Shown one piece after another: positions 16,618-25,294 of a stretch of DNA of 64,000 nt. Within the stretch, counting starts at the first letter, position 1, and the number at the start of each line of letters is the position of its first letter. The DNA is from Allobosea sp. Tri-44 (lineage in GTDB: Bacteria; Pseudomonadota; Alphaproteobacteria; Rhizobiales; Beijerinckiaceae). The notes below the pieces were generated by a model. That model made no database searches and was not told the DNA's origin. It saw only the letters and a list, made by a program, of their open reading frames with translations. The translations under genes and the position numbers were made by a program. The stretch lies in the NCBI RefSeq assembly GCF_004123845.1, contig NZ_NBDP01000015.1, positions 186,001-250,000 of the forward strand. The letters run 5' to 3'.

Positions 16618-17837
16618 AAGTTCTTCAGATCAACGCAAGCGACATCATCGGTAGTCGTTTCAATAATTTCGACATTCGCCATCTGCTCGCCGCGGATGGC
16701 ATCGAGTCCACGCATCTCGTGTGGAGCAAGCTCAGCGACAGCCCCGACTCCCAGCTGTTCTTCGACCTGCCTGGCGCCCGCTTGGCCAACAGGGTCATCA
16801 ATCGGATCGAAGCGAAGCTCTCGATCCATTCGCGGCTGCAATGGCAGGCCTACGCGCTGGCATTGTCGGAAGCCTATCGCATGGCCGATCTGGTCCATTT
16901 CCACATCATCCATGACGGCTATTTCAGTTTGGACGCCTTGCCTTGGCTGACGCGCGGCAAGCCGAGCGTATGGACCTGGCACGATCCCTGGCCCATGACG
17001 GGGCATTGCATCTATTCCCTGGAATGCGAGCGGTGGCAGGAGGGGTGCGGATCGTGCCCGTCGCTCGACCTGGCCTTCCCGATGCGCAAGGACCGCACGG
17101 CCGAGCAGTTCGCCTGGAAGAAGCGCATCGTCGCCAAAAGCCGCGCGCAGATCGTGGTCGCCTCCCGCCACATGCGCGAGATGGCTGCACGGTCGCCTAT
17201 CGCCGCGGGCCAAAATATCGAGGTCATTCCCTTCGGCATCGATCTGACGCGGTTCCGCCCCGTCGATCCGCAGCCGGCGCGGTCCCGTCTGGGAGTGCTG
17301 CCAGGTAGGGTGGTGCTCGGCGTCCGTGCTTTTGCCGACAGCCCGTTCAAGGGGTTCGAATATGTCGTCGAGGCGCTGCGCCAGCTACCCGACACGGGCG
17401 TCCCGCTGACCATTCTGACGACCCATGGAAAAGGGCACCTGAACGAGTTCATCGGGCGTCATCAGATCATCGATCTCGGCTGGGTCAATGACGGCGCGAC
17501 CATCATGGATACCTTCGCGGCCACGGATATTTTCCTGATGCCTTCGACGGCCGAGGCCTTCGGCATGATGGCGATCGAGGCGCTCGCCTTCGCCAAGCCG
17601 ATCATCGTTTTCGAAGGCACTGCGCTGCCCGAGGTTGCCGGGGCGCCGGATATTGCTGTTGCCACCCCCATGCGGGATGCGACCGCCTTGTCAGCGGCGA
17701 TCGAACGCCTCGTCCGGTCTCCCGAAGAGCGCCAGCAGCGCGGTGCGGCGGGCAGGCTCTGGGCGGAGGCTCGGTACAGCGACGTCGATTTTGCGCGCAG
17801 GATGGCGGCTCTTTATCGAAAGGTAGCCCAGAGATGA
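16614..17837 (+). CDS. Glycosyltransferase, GT4-like, probable CTG start
   Basis: About 407 residues. The GT-B N-terminus KVLQINASDIIGSRFNNFDI is encoded only if translation begins at the CTG at 16614: a TGA in the same frame lies at 16605-16607, and the only codons between are two ACG. The next conventional start (GTG 16719) would delete the whole first beta-alpha unit. GGGAGTG lies seven to eight bases before the CTG, and CTGA overlaps the previous stop. Further on are VWTWHDPWPMTGHC, VIPFGIDLTRFRP, RAFADSPFKGFEYVVEAL and donor-site MPSTAEAFGMMAIEALAFAKPII. Role: sugar transfer in glycan assembly. Confidence 0.88.
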   Translation: MKVLQINASDIIGSRFNNFDIRHLLAADGIESTHLVWSKLSDSPDSQLFFDLPGARLANRVINRIEAKLSIHSRLQWQAYALALSEAYRMADLVHFHIIHDGYFSLDALPWLTRGKPSVWTWHDPWPMTGHCIYSLECERWQEGCGSCPSLDLAFPMRKDRTAEQFAWKKRIVAKSRAQIVVASRHMREMAARSPIAAGQNIEVIPFGIDLTRFRPVDPQPARSRLGVLPGRVVLGVRAFADSPFKGFEYVVEALRQLPDTGVPLTILTTHGKGHLNEFIGRHQIIDLGWVNDGATIMDTFAATDIFLMPSTAEAFGMMAIEALAFAKPIIVFEGTALPEVAGAPDIAVATPMRDATALSAAIERLVRSPEERQQRGAAGRLWAEARYSDVDFARRMAALYRKVAQR

Positions 17838-19105
17838 CGCGCGAGGCGCCAAGGAGGCGCATCCTTCTCCTGACCGACATCCCCCCGTGCAGCAATCTGA
17901 CCGCGGGGATCGTGACAGCGCAGATGTGCCGGTTCCTGCCGCAGGACGAGCTGGCGATCTTCTGCGTCATGAATCCGCATCTTCAGCCCAAGCTCTATGA
18001 CGACCTCGCCGGCATCGAGATGAAGGTGGTTCGCAAGCCCACCGAATTGCAGCACCGCGTCGTGTACGGCGTCAGGGTGGGGAGAGCCGGTGCGGCGGCG
18101 ATCGAGGCGGTGAAGCGTATAGCCCTACCCCGCGGGCTCATCCGCCAGGCAATAGCCTATGGCCGGGCGGTCGGCGCGACCGATCTGTGGGCGATTCTGC
18201 AGGGGCAGACGATGGTGCGCATCGCCGCGCCGGTGGCACGCGGGCTCGGCGTGCCGCTGCGCGTTCATGTCTGGGACCCGCTCCGCTGGTGGCTCGACGC
18301 CCACAAGGTCGATCCCGTCAATCGCCGGCTCGATCTCGCCCTATTCGATCGCACGCTGCGTCAGGCGGTGAGCTGCGCGGCGGCGTCGGTTCCGATGGCG
18401 CGGCATTATGAGAAGAGATACGGCGTTCCCTCGACGGCGGTCATCGCTTCGATCGATCCCGCGCTCGCGCAAGCGCCGCCGCCGAAGCTCATCAGCGACG
18501 ACAGCGTCATCATCGGCATGGTCGGCCAGTTCTACGCCAGCGAGGAATGGGAACAGCTTGTGGCGGCCCTCAATCTCGCAAAATGGCGGGTGGGGCAACG
18601 CAAGGTCGTCCTGATGACGTTTGGCCATGAGCGGCCGCCAACAGACATTCCCGACGGGCATCTCAGGTTCATGGGCTGGATGGATCAACCCGACGTGATC
18701 CGAACGATCGCCCGGCATTGCGACATCGCCTATTGTCCGTACCCTTTCGCGGAAAGGATGGCAGAGGTCTCGCGCCTCAGCTTCCCGTCCAAGGTGCCCA
18801 CCTATCTGGCGGCGGGGCGGCCGATCCTGTTTCACGGCCCATCCTACTCAGCACCGTATATCTATCTGCGGGAGCGCGGTGCAGCCTATCTGTGCCGCGA
18901 TCTCCATCCGGCTGCGGTCTATAACGGCCTTGCCCACCTGGTCGAAGATAGCGAGCTATACGAGACGACGGCGCTGGCCGCGCGGCGGGCGTTTCTTGCC
19001 GATTTCACACTGCCGCAGATGAAACACGCGGTACGCCAGTTTCTGGGCTACGACGTCGGCCTGTCAGGAGGCGCCGCGCCCCCGGGGGTGTCGCGATATT
19101 TATGA
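17834..19105 (+). CDS. Glycosyltransferase, GT4/GT1-like
   Basis: 423 residues, starting at an ATG that overlaps the previous stop (ATGA). N-terminal segment RRILLLTDIPPCSNLTAGIV and the C-terminal AYCPYPFAERMAEVSRLSFPSKVPTYLAAGRPILFHGPSY resemble GT-B transferases with a divergent donor site. Between them WDPLRWWLDAHK and VIIGMVGQFYASEEWEQLV mark the interdomain region. It is the last of four consecutive transferase genes and is followed by 287 bases without a clear gene. Confidence 0.8.
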   Translation: MTREAPRRRILLLTDIPPCSNLTAGIVTAQMCRFLPQDELAIFCVMNPHLQPKLYDDLAGIEMKVVRKPTELQHRVVYGVRVGRAGAAAIEAVKRIALPRGLIRQAIAYGRAVGATDLWAILQGQTMVRIAAPVARGLGVPLRVHVWDPLRWWLDAHKVDPVNRRLDLALFDRTLRQAVSCAAASVPMARHYEKRYGVPSTAVIASIDPALAQAPPPKLISDDSVIIGMVGQFYASEEWEQLVAALNLAKWRVGQRKVVLMTFGHERPPTDIPDGHLRFMGWMDQPDVIRTIARHCDIAYCPYPFAERMAEVSRLSFPSKVPTYLAAGRPILFHGPSYSAPYIYLRERGAAYLCRDLHPAAVYNGLAHLVEDSELYETTALAARRAFLADFTLPQMKHAVRQFLGYDVGLSGGAAPPGVSRYL

Positions 19106-19221
19106 GCGGGATTAAACGGCGATAGCGGCGAACTTTGCAGACTTATGCGTTTGACTGGCAAATTGTCATATCTGGCTGCGAATGATCTGAGCTGTTTGGG
19201 CTTGTTGGCGACATCCTAGGC

Positions 19222-19398
19222 TCAACATCCGCGCCAGGCCCAGATCAACCCGCATCTGAGCAGAGTGGCAACGTCCTTGCGTTTCGATCCACCCTTGTGG
19301 AACTCTCGCCCTTCAAACAGCCGAAACTCAAATTTCTCCCGCATATTGCAGACGCGCTTCAGCCCTCGATAAACAGGATCCGAGTAATCGTGATGGTA
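19222..19398 (-). pseudogene. Possible 3' remnant of an unrecognised minus-strand gene
   Basis: Before the methyltransferase start at 19393, the minus strand carries a frame ending at 19222 whose last 58 residues look protein-like (YHHDYSDPVYRGLKRVCN, then MREKFEFRLFEGREFHKGG), while its continuation into the methyltransferase gene does not. It could be the severed C-terminus of a gene cut by insertion of the methyltransferase segment. I do not recognise the family; chance is a real alternative. The rest of 19106-19392 shows no gene. Confidence 0.25.
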
Positions 19399-20484
19399 TT
19401 GCGTCAAATTGCTCGCGGGACCGCCCGCCTTTTCCCGCCACTTCGTCGCCTGCATGATTTTGCCCTGCAGGCCGAGACCGAGAGGACAGCCGCGAGGCAA
19501 GAAGCGGACAAATTAGCTGCACAGCTTAACGCATTGCGTGCGCAGCTGGGCCCAGAACAGCTGGCGGCTGCGGGTATTGATAACGAGTCGCGCTCAGAGC
19601 TGGGCGCATTGACGTCAACACCTGGACTCTCGGCAGAAGAGATCAATCGCAACGCGCATTGGCTATATCTCAAGAATCGTCGTCAGCTGATCGAGCTGGA
19701 CTTTCCTGTTACTCCCAAGGTGCGACATGGCCATGGCCAGCCACCTGAGCCACTTATGCTGGCCCGGCTGACAGCTTGCTCGGATCATTTTGCCTCGCAG
19801 ATGCGCATGATACTGCCTTTGCTGGAGCCGATGCTGACCATTCCCAGCGATCCCATCGCAGATGCAAGCGAGCCGAATTGGGTCAATCCAGCTTTCCCCG
19901 CCCTGGACGCGATGGCGCTTTACGGAATGATAGCGCTTCACAAGCCGCAACGCCTGATCGAGATCGGTTCAGGCTTTTCTACGAAGTTTGCCAGGCGCGC
20001 GATCCGCGACCATCGCCTCGATACGAAACTAATATCGATTGATCCGGAACCGCGAGCCGAAATCGATGATATCTGCGACGAAGTCATTCGGGCGCCGCTG
20101 GAAGAAGTCCCGATATCATTTTTTGAGAACCTTACTTCAAAAGACATGGTATTTTTTGATGGAAGTCACCGTTCGTTTCAAAATAGCGACGTGACTGTCT
20201 TTTTCAATGAAATACTACCTCGCTTGAAAAGCGGATCTGTATTTGGAATACACGATATATTCTTGCCCGACGACTACCCTCCCGCATGGCTGGAGTGGTA
20301 TTTCAATGAGCAGTATCTCTTGGCATCTTGGTTGCTTGCTGGCGACAGGCTAAAGCCTGATTTCGCCGCTTATTTTATCGGCGAAACCCCAGACCTGCAC
20401 GCGATCTTCGCATCCATGTGGAGCCATCCGAACCTTGTCGGGGCAAACCACAAAGGGGGCGCCTTTTTCGCGACGATTTCCTGA
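19393..20484 (+). CDS. SAM-dependent methyltransferase (Methyltransf_24 type)
   Basis: About 363 residues. The first 70 residues are helical and partly coiled-coil (FALQAETERTAARQEADKLAAQL). The catalytic domain has motif I LIEIGSGFSTKFARRA, KLISIDPEPRAEID, and FFDGSHRSFQNSDVTVFFNE followed by GSVFGIHDIFLPDD, as in the Methyltransf_24 group. Likely modifies a sugar of the glycan or its end. The frame is open from 19297, but 19393 begins the helical N-terminus and the region before it looks unrelated. Codon use is clearly richer in A and T (for example 20101-20300) than in the rest of the window, pointing to recent transfer. Confidence 0.82.
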   Translation: MVLRQIARGTARLFPPLRRLHDFALQAETERTAARQEADKLAAQLNALRAQLGPEQLAAAGIDNESRSELGALTSTPGLSAEEINRNAHWLYLKNRRQLIELDFPVTPKVRHGHGQPPEPLMLARLTACSDHFASQMRMILPLLEPMLTIPSDPIADASEPNWVNPAFPALDAMALYGMIALHKPQRLIEIGSGFSTKFARRAIRDHRLDTKLISIDPEPRAEIDDICDEVIRAPLEEVPISFFENLTSKDMVFFDGSHRSFQNSDVTVFFNEILPRLKSGSVFGIHDIFLPDDYPPAWLEWYFNEQYLLASWLLAGDRLKPDFAAYFIGETPDLHAIFASMWSHPNLVGANHKGGAFFATIS

Positions 20485-20517
20485 CAGGCGCTCGAACTCA
20501 CGAAAAGGCGCAAACAA

Positions 20518-20606
20518 GAGGCGGTTCAGATTGGGCGCTCACAACAGCCAGAATAGCTAAGACGCGGTCAGCGTCCAATCCTCGCCTTAAGCTCTGAAAC
20601 CGCCTC
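20518..20606. other. Inverted repeat between convergent methyltransferase genes
   Basis: GAGGCGGTTCAGA at 20518-20530 is matched by TCTGAAACCGCCTC at 20593-20606 with one extra A, across a 62-base loop. It fills the space between two converging genes and may act as a bidirectional transcript end; there are no U tracts. Confidence 0.35.
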
Positions 20607-20611
20607 GTGCT

Positions 20612-21730
20612 TCACAGGGGAACACGCCACCACACCGCTGCGCCGTCCACGGGCTCCATCGGGGCTTCGATGCCGTGCTGTCCACGAAAATCGTGGATAG
20701 CCTTGGCACAGGGCTCGAGCACGTAGTCGTCCACGATGACGAAGCCGCCTGGCGATACTTTGTGATAGAGCGCATTGAGCGCATCCACCGTGCTCTCGTA
20801 CATGTCACCGTCGAGGCGCAGTACGGCCAGCCGGTCGATCGGCGCGACGGGCAGCGTGTCCTTGAACCAGCCCTCGAGAAAGACGACCTGTTCGTCGAGC
20901 AGCCCGTAACGGCGAAAATTGGCGGAGACAGCCTCGCGGGAAATGGCGAGTTGGCCATAGGTGTGGTGGGTGTCGCCAGCATCGGCCGGATTGTGTGCTG
21001 CGTCGGGCTCGGGCAGGCCGCGGAAGCTGTCAGCGACGAAGACCTTGCGGTCCTTGGCACCATAAGCCTGGAAGATTCCCTTGGCGTAGATGCAAGCGCC
21101 GCCACGCCATACGCCGGTTTCGATGAAATCGCCTGGAACACCTTCTTCCAACGCCCGCGTCGTCAGCATCCGCAAATTGCGCATGCGCGCGGTTCCGATC
21201 ATCGTGATCGCCTGTTCAGGCCAGTCGCGGCCGATGGCACGAAGCGACGGGTCGAACTTGCGTTCTGTCCAGGGCGCCTGCGAGGCATCCTCGATCAGCA
21301 GGCCCGTCAGTGATGCCTCCAGCAGGTCAAGATAGAGCTCCGCGGCACGCCCATCACCTCCAAGGTTGGGGCTGTTGCCCTGCAATCGGCGCCCGAGACG
21401 GGCGACAGCCTCCTCCTGACGGGCGCCTACGCCCAGGATCTGGGCCGAGACATTGTCCAGCTTCAGATATGTGGAATCGTGATAAGCGCCAATCCGTTGG
21501 AGCATATGGTTGACTTGGTTTTCCAACGTCACCGCCGCCGCCAGCCGCTCGGCCAACACGTCACGTTCCTCGGCGGACTTTCTGGCTGCCTCGCGCCAAG
21601 TGTCACGCTCCTCGATCGCGTGGCGAGCTGCCTCGCGCAAGGCGTCGCGCTTACGCGCTTCCTCTCGCAAAATCGGAAGACGGCGAACAAGGCGGCTGGC
21701 GAAAGAAGATTGCGTCACTGGACTACCCAT
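20612..21730 (-). CDS. TylF/MycF-family O-methyltransferase with N-terminal coiled coil
   Basis: About 372 residues. Residues about 25-110 are charged and heptad-like (REEARKRDALREAARHAIEE and following), with a short link to a C-terminal TylF domain: GDFIETGVWRGGACIYAKG, VFVADSFRGLPEPD, LAVLRLDGDMYESTVDAL and GGFVIVDDY, containing the SAM loop and the metal-binding Asp residues seen in macrocin/mycinamicin O-methyltransferases. It would methylate a sugar hydroxyl. The coiled coil could dock it to other assembly proteins or act as a molecular ruler. It lies downstream of the Wzm/Wzt genes on the same strand. Start at ATG 21730, chosen over an upstream in-frame start at 21796. Confidence 0.9.
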   Translation of the reverse strand: MGSPVTQSSFASRLVRRLPILREEARKRDALREAARHAIEERDTWREAARKSAEERDVLAERLAAAVTLENQVNHMLQRIGAYHDSTYLKLDNVSAQILGVGARQEEAVARLGRRLQGNSPNLGGDGRAAELYLDLLEASLTGLLIEDASQAPWTERKFDPSLRAIGRDWPEQAITMIGTARMRNLRMLTTRALEEGVPGDFIETGVWRGGACIYAKGIFQAYGAKDRKVFVADSFRGLPEPDAAHNPADAGDTHHTYGQLAISREAVSANFRRYGLLDEQVVFLEGWFKDTLPVAPIDRLAVLRLDGDMYESTVDALNALYHKVSPGGFVIVDDYVLEPCAKAIHDFRGQHGIEAPMEPVDGAAVWWRVPL

Positions 21731-21957
21731 CGCTGTGCACCCGATTCGTGCAGAAAATCGGGCGCGCGCATCATCAACTCGGCGGGGAAAGCCCAAACTT
21801 TCGACGCCACTCGTGAACTACGAATTATGGTCAGTTTTATACAGCCCATCGTCGAGATGGCGAATCCAGACGGAGCATTGGAGGCAGTTGGGAAGCCAAC
21901 GACCTTCGTGGCGGCCTGCGTCAATCGGTGGAGGCGCTGGCGAGACATTCGTACGCG

Positions 21958-23406
21958 TCACGCATCGCTCGATTCTTTCGACTGCTGCGGCTCGACAGGA
22001 GTGATCTCGACGCGGTCCATCTCGATCGCGAACATGACGCCGTTCCGGAAGGGCGAATGGACGTCGAACATCAACGCATCGTGCATCCATTGATGCTGCA
22101 CATGATTCTCGAGCGTTCCGGAAGCGCAGGCGGCGGTCACCGAATAGCGTCCGGAGGCGAGCGCTGGCAATCGGAACGCGAAGGTCGTCTCGAGTGTCTG
22201 GCCGGCACGTACCGTGATCGGCTTGTCGAGGGTCTTCAGGAAGGTGTTGTCGCCGAGGATCGGCTGGCCGAGGCGGTCCTTGACGTGGAAGCCCACGATC
22301 GGTGCCTCCAGATCCTCGATCACGGCGACGTCGATGAGAACCTGCACATTCTCGCCGCCTTCTATCCAATGCAGCGGGGAGCCGTCGGCATGGGTGAGGA
22401 CGACGCGCTCGATACGCGCCTTGCCGCTGCCGAAATCGGCACTATCCGCCATGGTATCGAAGATGGCCGGGCGGTCCGGTCTGGGCGGCTCGGGGAGCGA
22501 AGCGCGTTTCGGCTTCCCCTCGGGCGGGCTCTCCTCGCCCGTCGCCGGCGGCACATCGGCTGGGCGCACATTAGCCTTGGCACGCGACCGTGGGACCGGC
22601 TGATCCGACAATCCTTGCGTCTGGCTCATGATGGACGCTGAATAGGCTTCGCAGACATCCTTGGCGGAACCCTGCATCACCAGATCGCCCTTGTCGATCC
22701 AGATCGCGCTGTTGCACAGGCTCATCACCGCGCCGGTGTCGTGGCCGCAGAACAGCACCGTTCCGCGTTCCCGGAACTGCCGGAGCCAGCGCAGGCATTT
22801 CTGCTGGAAATAGGCGTCGCCGACCGCCAGCGCCTCGTCGATGATCAGTACGTCCGCATCGACATGGGCGATCACCGCAAATGCCAGGCGCATCGCCATG
22901 CCGGTCGAATAGGTCTTCACCGGCCTTTCGATGAATTCGCCGATATCGGCGAAGGCGAGGATGTCGTCGAAGCGGGCCTGCGTTTCCTCGCGGCTCATGC
23001 CGAGGATCGAGGCGTTGAGATAGACGTTCTCGCGACCGGTGAATTCAGGATTGAAGCCCGACCCCAGTTCGAGCAGCGCCGCGACGCGCCCGTTGACGCG
23101 CGCCTCGCCCTCGGTGGGGGTCAGGGTCCCGCATACGAGCTGCAGGAGGGTGGATTTGCCCGATCCGTTGCGGCCGATGATGGCCAGGCTGTCACCGCGC
23201 GGAACCTCGAAACTGAGGGATCTGAGCGCCCAGTGATCGGTGTAGTGATTTCTTTCGGGCCATTTTATCCCTACCGCGCGCAGGACCGGCGCCGTCGCCC
23301 GCCGCAGCCGCGGCATCACCGCCTGGGCGAGCCGGTCGGATGGGCTCTTGTAGATGTGGTAGGATTTCGAGAGGCGCTTGGCCTCGATCGCGATCTCAGA
23401 GGACAT
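21958..23406 (-). CDS. wzt: Glycan-exporting ABC transporter ATP-binding protein with Wzt-like C-terminal domain
   Basis: 482 residues. ATPase domain with Walker A GRNGSGKST (78-86), ABC signature YSTGM (166-170) and Walker B VLIIDEAL (186-193), in the KpsT/Wzt/TagH subgroup, recognisable by LELGSGFNPEFTGRENVYLN. A proline- and charge-rich linker (about 260-320) leads to a C-terminal beta-sandwich (about 325-465) like the Wzt_C domain, which in E. coli O8/O9a binds the modified end of the O-antigen before export. This suggests that polymer length is set by chain-end modification. Stop and start overlap the permease gene by 11 bases. Confidence 0.92.
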   Translation of the reverse strand: MSSEIAIEAKRLSKSYHIYKSPSDRLAQAVMPRLRRATAPVLRAVGIKWPERNHYTDHWALRSLSFEVPRGDSLAIIGRNGSGKSTLLQLVCGTLTPTEGEARVNGRVAALLELGSGFNPEFTGRENVYLNASILGMSREETQARFDDILAFADIGEFIERPVKTYSTGMAMRLAFAVIAHVDADVLIIDEALAVGDAYFQQKCLRWLRQFRERGTVLFCGHDTGAVMSLCNSAIWIDKGDLVMQGSAKDVCEAYSASIMSQTQGLSDQPVPRSRAKANVRPADVPPATGEESPPEGKPKRASLPEPPRPDRPAIFDTMADSADFGSGKARIERVVLTHADGSPLHWIEGGENVQVLIDVAVIEDLEAPIVGFHVKDRLGQPILGDNTFLKTLDKPITVRAGQTLETTFAFRLPALASGRYSVTAACASGTLENHVQHQWMHDALMFDVHSPFRNGVMFAIEMDRVEITPVEPQQSKESSDA

Positions 23407-24196
23407 CGGCGAAACCTACGCGCAGACGGTTGAAGACCCAGAACGCTGCGGGCAGGCTCACCAATGCTGCCAGCCACAAAAACGCCAGGGTCTGCCAGTC
23501 CGGAGCCCGGCCGAACAACAGCACATTGCGGGACTCCTCGACCACGATAGTCAGCGGATTGAGCAGCATCACGGTGCGGAAGCCGGGAGGAACCGAGGAG
23601 ATCGGGTAGAAGATCGGCGTCAGGAACATCGAGGCCGTGACGATGAAAGTCACGATCTGTCCGATATCGCGGAGATAGACGCCCAAGGCCGAAAGTACAT
23701 AAGCCGTCGCGAGCAGCAACAGCAGATAGGGAATGATGATCAGGATGAAGAGCGGCGCGGTCGCCTCGACCTGGCCGCTGTGCAGGAGGTGCCCCAGCAC
23801 GACGATGAGCAGACCGAAACCTGCTGTGATCAGGGCGCCCAAGACGACAACTATGGGCAGGATGCCGAGCGGGAAGACGACCTTCTTTACATAGCTGCTA
23901 TGGGCGAGGATCAATCCCGCAGCCCGGTTCAAAGTCTCCGCAAGCATGGAATGCAACAGGACGCCGACGAGCAAGATCAAGGTGAAATTGGCATCGGTGC
24001 CATCCTGTCCGGTTCCCCATCGAGTCTGGAATACGGCGGAGAAGACGAAGGTGAAGATCAGAGCAGTCAGGAGCGGGGTCAGGAACGCCCAGCCGACTCC
24101 CAGGACGCTGCCGCGGTAGCGCGCCTCGAAATCACGCATTGTGAGGCGCAAAGTCAGTTCCGTCGTCTGGCGCAGATGATCGCCCCAACTCGTCAA
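23396..24196 (-). CDS. wzm: Polysaccharide ABC transporter permease (Wzm-like), TTG start
   Basis: About 266 residues, six predicted membrane helices of the ABC2 membrane family: TMRDFEARYRGSVLGVGWAF before helix 1, then LTPLLTALIFTFVFSAVF, FTLILLVGVLLHSML, a conserved VKKVVFPLGILPIVVVLGAL, and the C-terminal LTPIFYPISSVPPGFRTVML with LNPLTIVVEESRNVLLFG. It forms the channel driven by the adjacent ATPase for export of an undecaprenyl-linked glycan. The frame runs to 24385, but the extra 63 residues are low-quality; TTG at 24196 has AAGGAT nine bases upstream and gives the normal family length. I accept the TTG start. Confidence 0.9.
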   Translation of the reverse strand: MTSWGDHLRQTTELTLRLTMRDFEARYRGSVLGVGWAFLTPLLTALIFTFVFSAVFQTRWGTGQDGTDANFTLILLVGVLLHSMLAETLNRAAGLILAHSSYVKKVVFPLGILPIVVVLGALITAGFGLLIVVLGHLLHSGQVEATAPLFILIIIPYLLLLLATAYVLSALGVYLRDIGQIVTFIVTASMFLTPIFYPISSVPPGFRTVMLLNPLTIVVEESRNVLLFGRAPDWQTLAFLWLAALVSLPAAFWVFNRLRVGFADVL

Positions 24197-24403
24197 CGCT
24201 TCAATCCTTGGATCCCAGCCGCATATGATCGTCGGCCGCGGCGCCCCTTTAGCACCTCGTATCCGCGTCCCGCAAACGCGTTCTGCTGCACTGCAAGCCG
24301 ACCGGCTCGACAATCCCGGACCGGTTGAGTAAATCCTGCTCGCTTTGGCGGACCGGCCGATGCGTCGATGACGGAACGACGCCATTTCACCGTTTGAGCG
24401 GAG

Positions 24404-25267
24404 ATGCTCTTGACCAAGATTCTCATTCTCGGCGCGGCGGGCATGCTCGGCAACGCCGCCTACCGGCTCTTTGCCGCCTCGCCGGGTTTCGAGGTCGTCG
24501 GCACGATCCGCGGCGGGGCGCCGGCCGGGCTTATACAGAGTTCAACCGCCCGCTTGCTGGGTGGAATCAATGCGACCGATCAGGACGGCCTTGTCCGGGT
24601 GATCGGCGAGACGCGGCCCGACCTGGTGATCAACTGCATCGGTGTCGTCAAGCAGCTCTCCACGGCCAAGGATCCGCTGGTATCCATCACGTTGAATTCG
24701 CTGCTGCCGCACCGTCTCGCCGAACTCTGCGCGGCCGCAGGCGCGCGTCTCGTGCACGTCTCGACGGACTGCGTTTTCGACGGCCGCAAGGGAGACTACA
24801 AGGAAACGGACCTGTCGAACGCCGAAGACCTCTACGGCAAGAGCAAGTTCCTCGGCGAGGTCGACTACCCCAACGCGATCACGCTACGCACCTCCATCAT
24901 CGGACATGAGCTCAACTCCGCCCATTCGCTGGTCGACTGGTTCTTGAGCCAGCCCGGCCCTACGGTGAAGGGCTATCGCAAGGCGATCTACACCGGCCTG
25001 CCGACGGTCGAGCTGGCGCGTGTCATTCGCGACGTGGTCGTTCCGCGCCCGGAGATGCGTGGCCTCTGGCATGTCGCGGCCGACAAGATCAATAAATTCG
25101 AGCTGCTGAAGCTGGTAGCGCAGGAATATGGAAAGGCGATCGAGATCGTCCCCGACGACGCGGTGGCGATCGACCGCTCGATGGACGGCTCACGCTTCCA
25201 GGCAGCGACGGGATACGTGGCTCCGGCCTGGCCGGAGCTGATCGCACGCATGCGCGCCGCACGTTGA
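24404..25267 (+). CDS. RmlD-like SDR, UDP-4-keto-6-deoxy-HexNAc reductase candidate
   Basis: 287 residues of the RmlD superfamily of extended SDRs. NAD(P) motif ILGAAGMLGNAAYRLF near the start, INCIGVVKQL, VHVSTDCVFDGRKGDYKETD and catalytic Tyr-Lys in LYGKSKFLGE. There are no rmlA, rmlB or rmlC genes here, so dTDP-rhamnose synthesis is unlikely. It directly precedes the dehydratase/epimerase and 2-epimerase genes, the order expected for UDP-L-QuiNAc or UDP-L-FucNAc synthesis; the short RmlD-like form without the cupin of CapF resembles the reductases (WbvR, QnlA) linked to L-QuiNAc. Start at ATG 24404, or TTG 24410, which has better spacing from GGAG. Confidence 0.86.
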   Translation: MLLTKILILGAAGMLGNAAYRLFAASPGFEVVGTIRGGAPAGLIQSSTARLLGGINATDQDGLVRVIGETRPDLVINCIGVVKQLSTAKDPLVSITLNSLLPHRLAELCAAAGARLVHVSTDCVFDGRKGDYKETDLSNAEDLYGKSKFLGEVDYPNAITLRTSIIGHELNSAHSLVDWFLSQPGPTVKGYRKAIYTGLPTVELARVIRDVVVPRPEMRGLWHVAADKINKFELLKLVAQEYGKAIEIVPDDAVAIDRSMDGSRFQAATGYVAPAWPELIARMRAAR

Positions 25268-25294
25268 GCGCGCCAGGAGAGAGTGACCTATCCC

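Noticed and set aside
24404-25267. dTDP-rhamnose synthesis (RmlD)
   Set aside because: No RmlA, RmlB or RmlC gene is nearby; partners are UDP-HexNAc enzymes.
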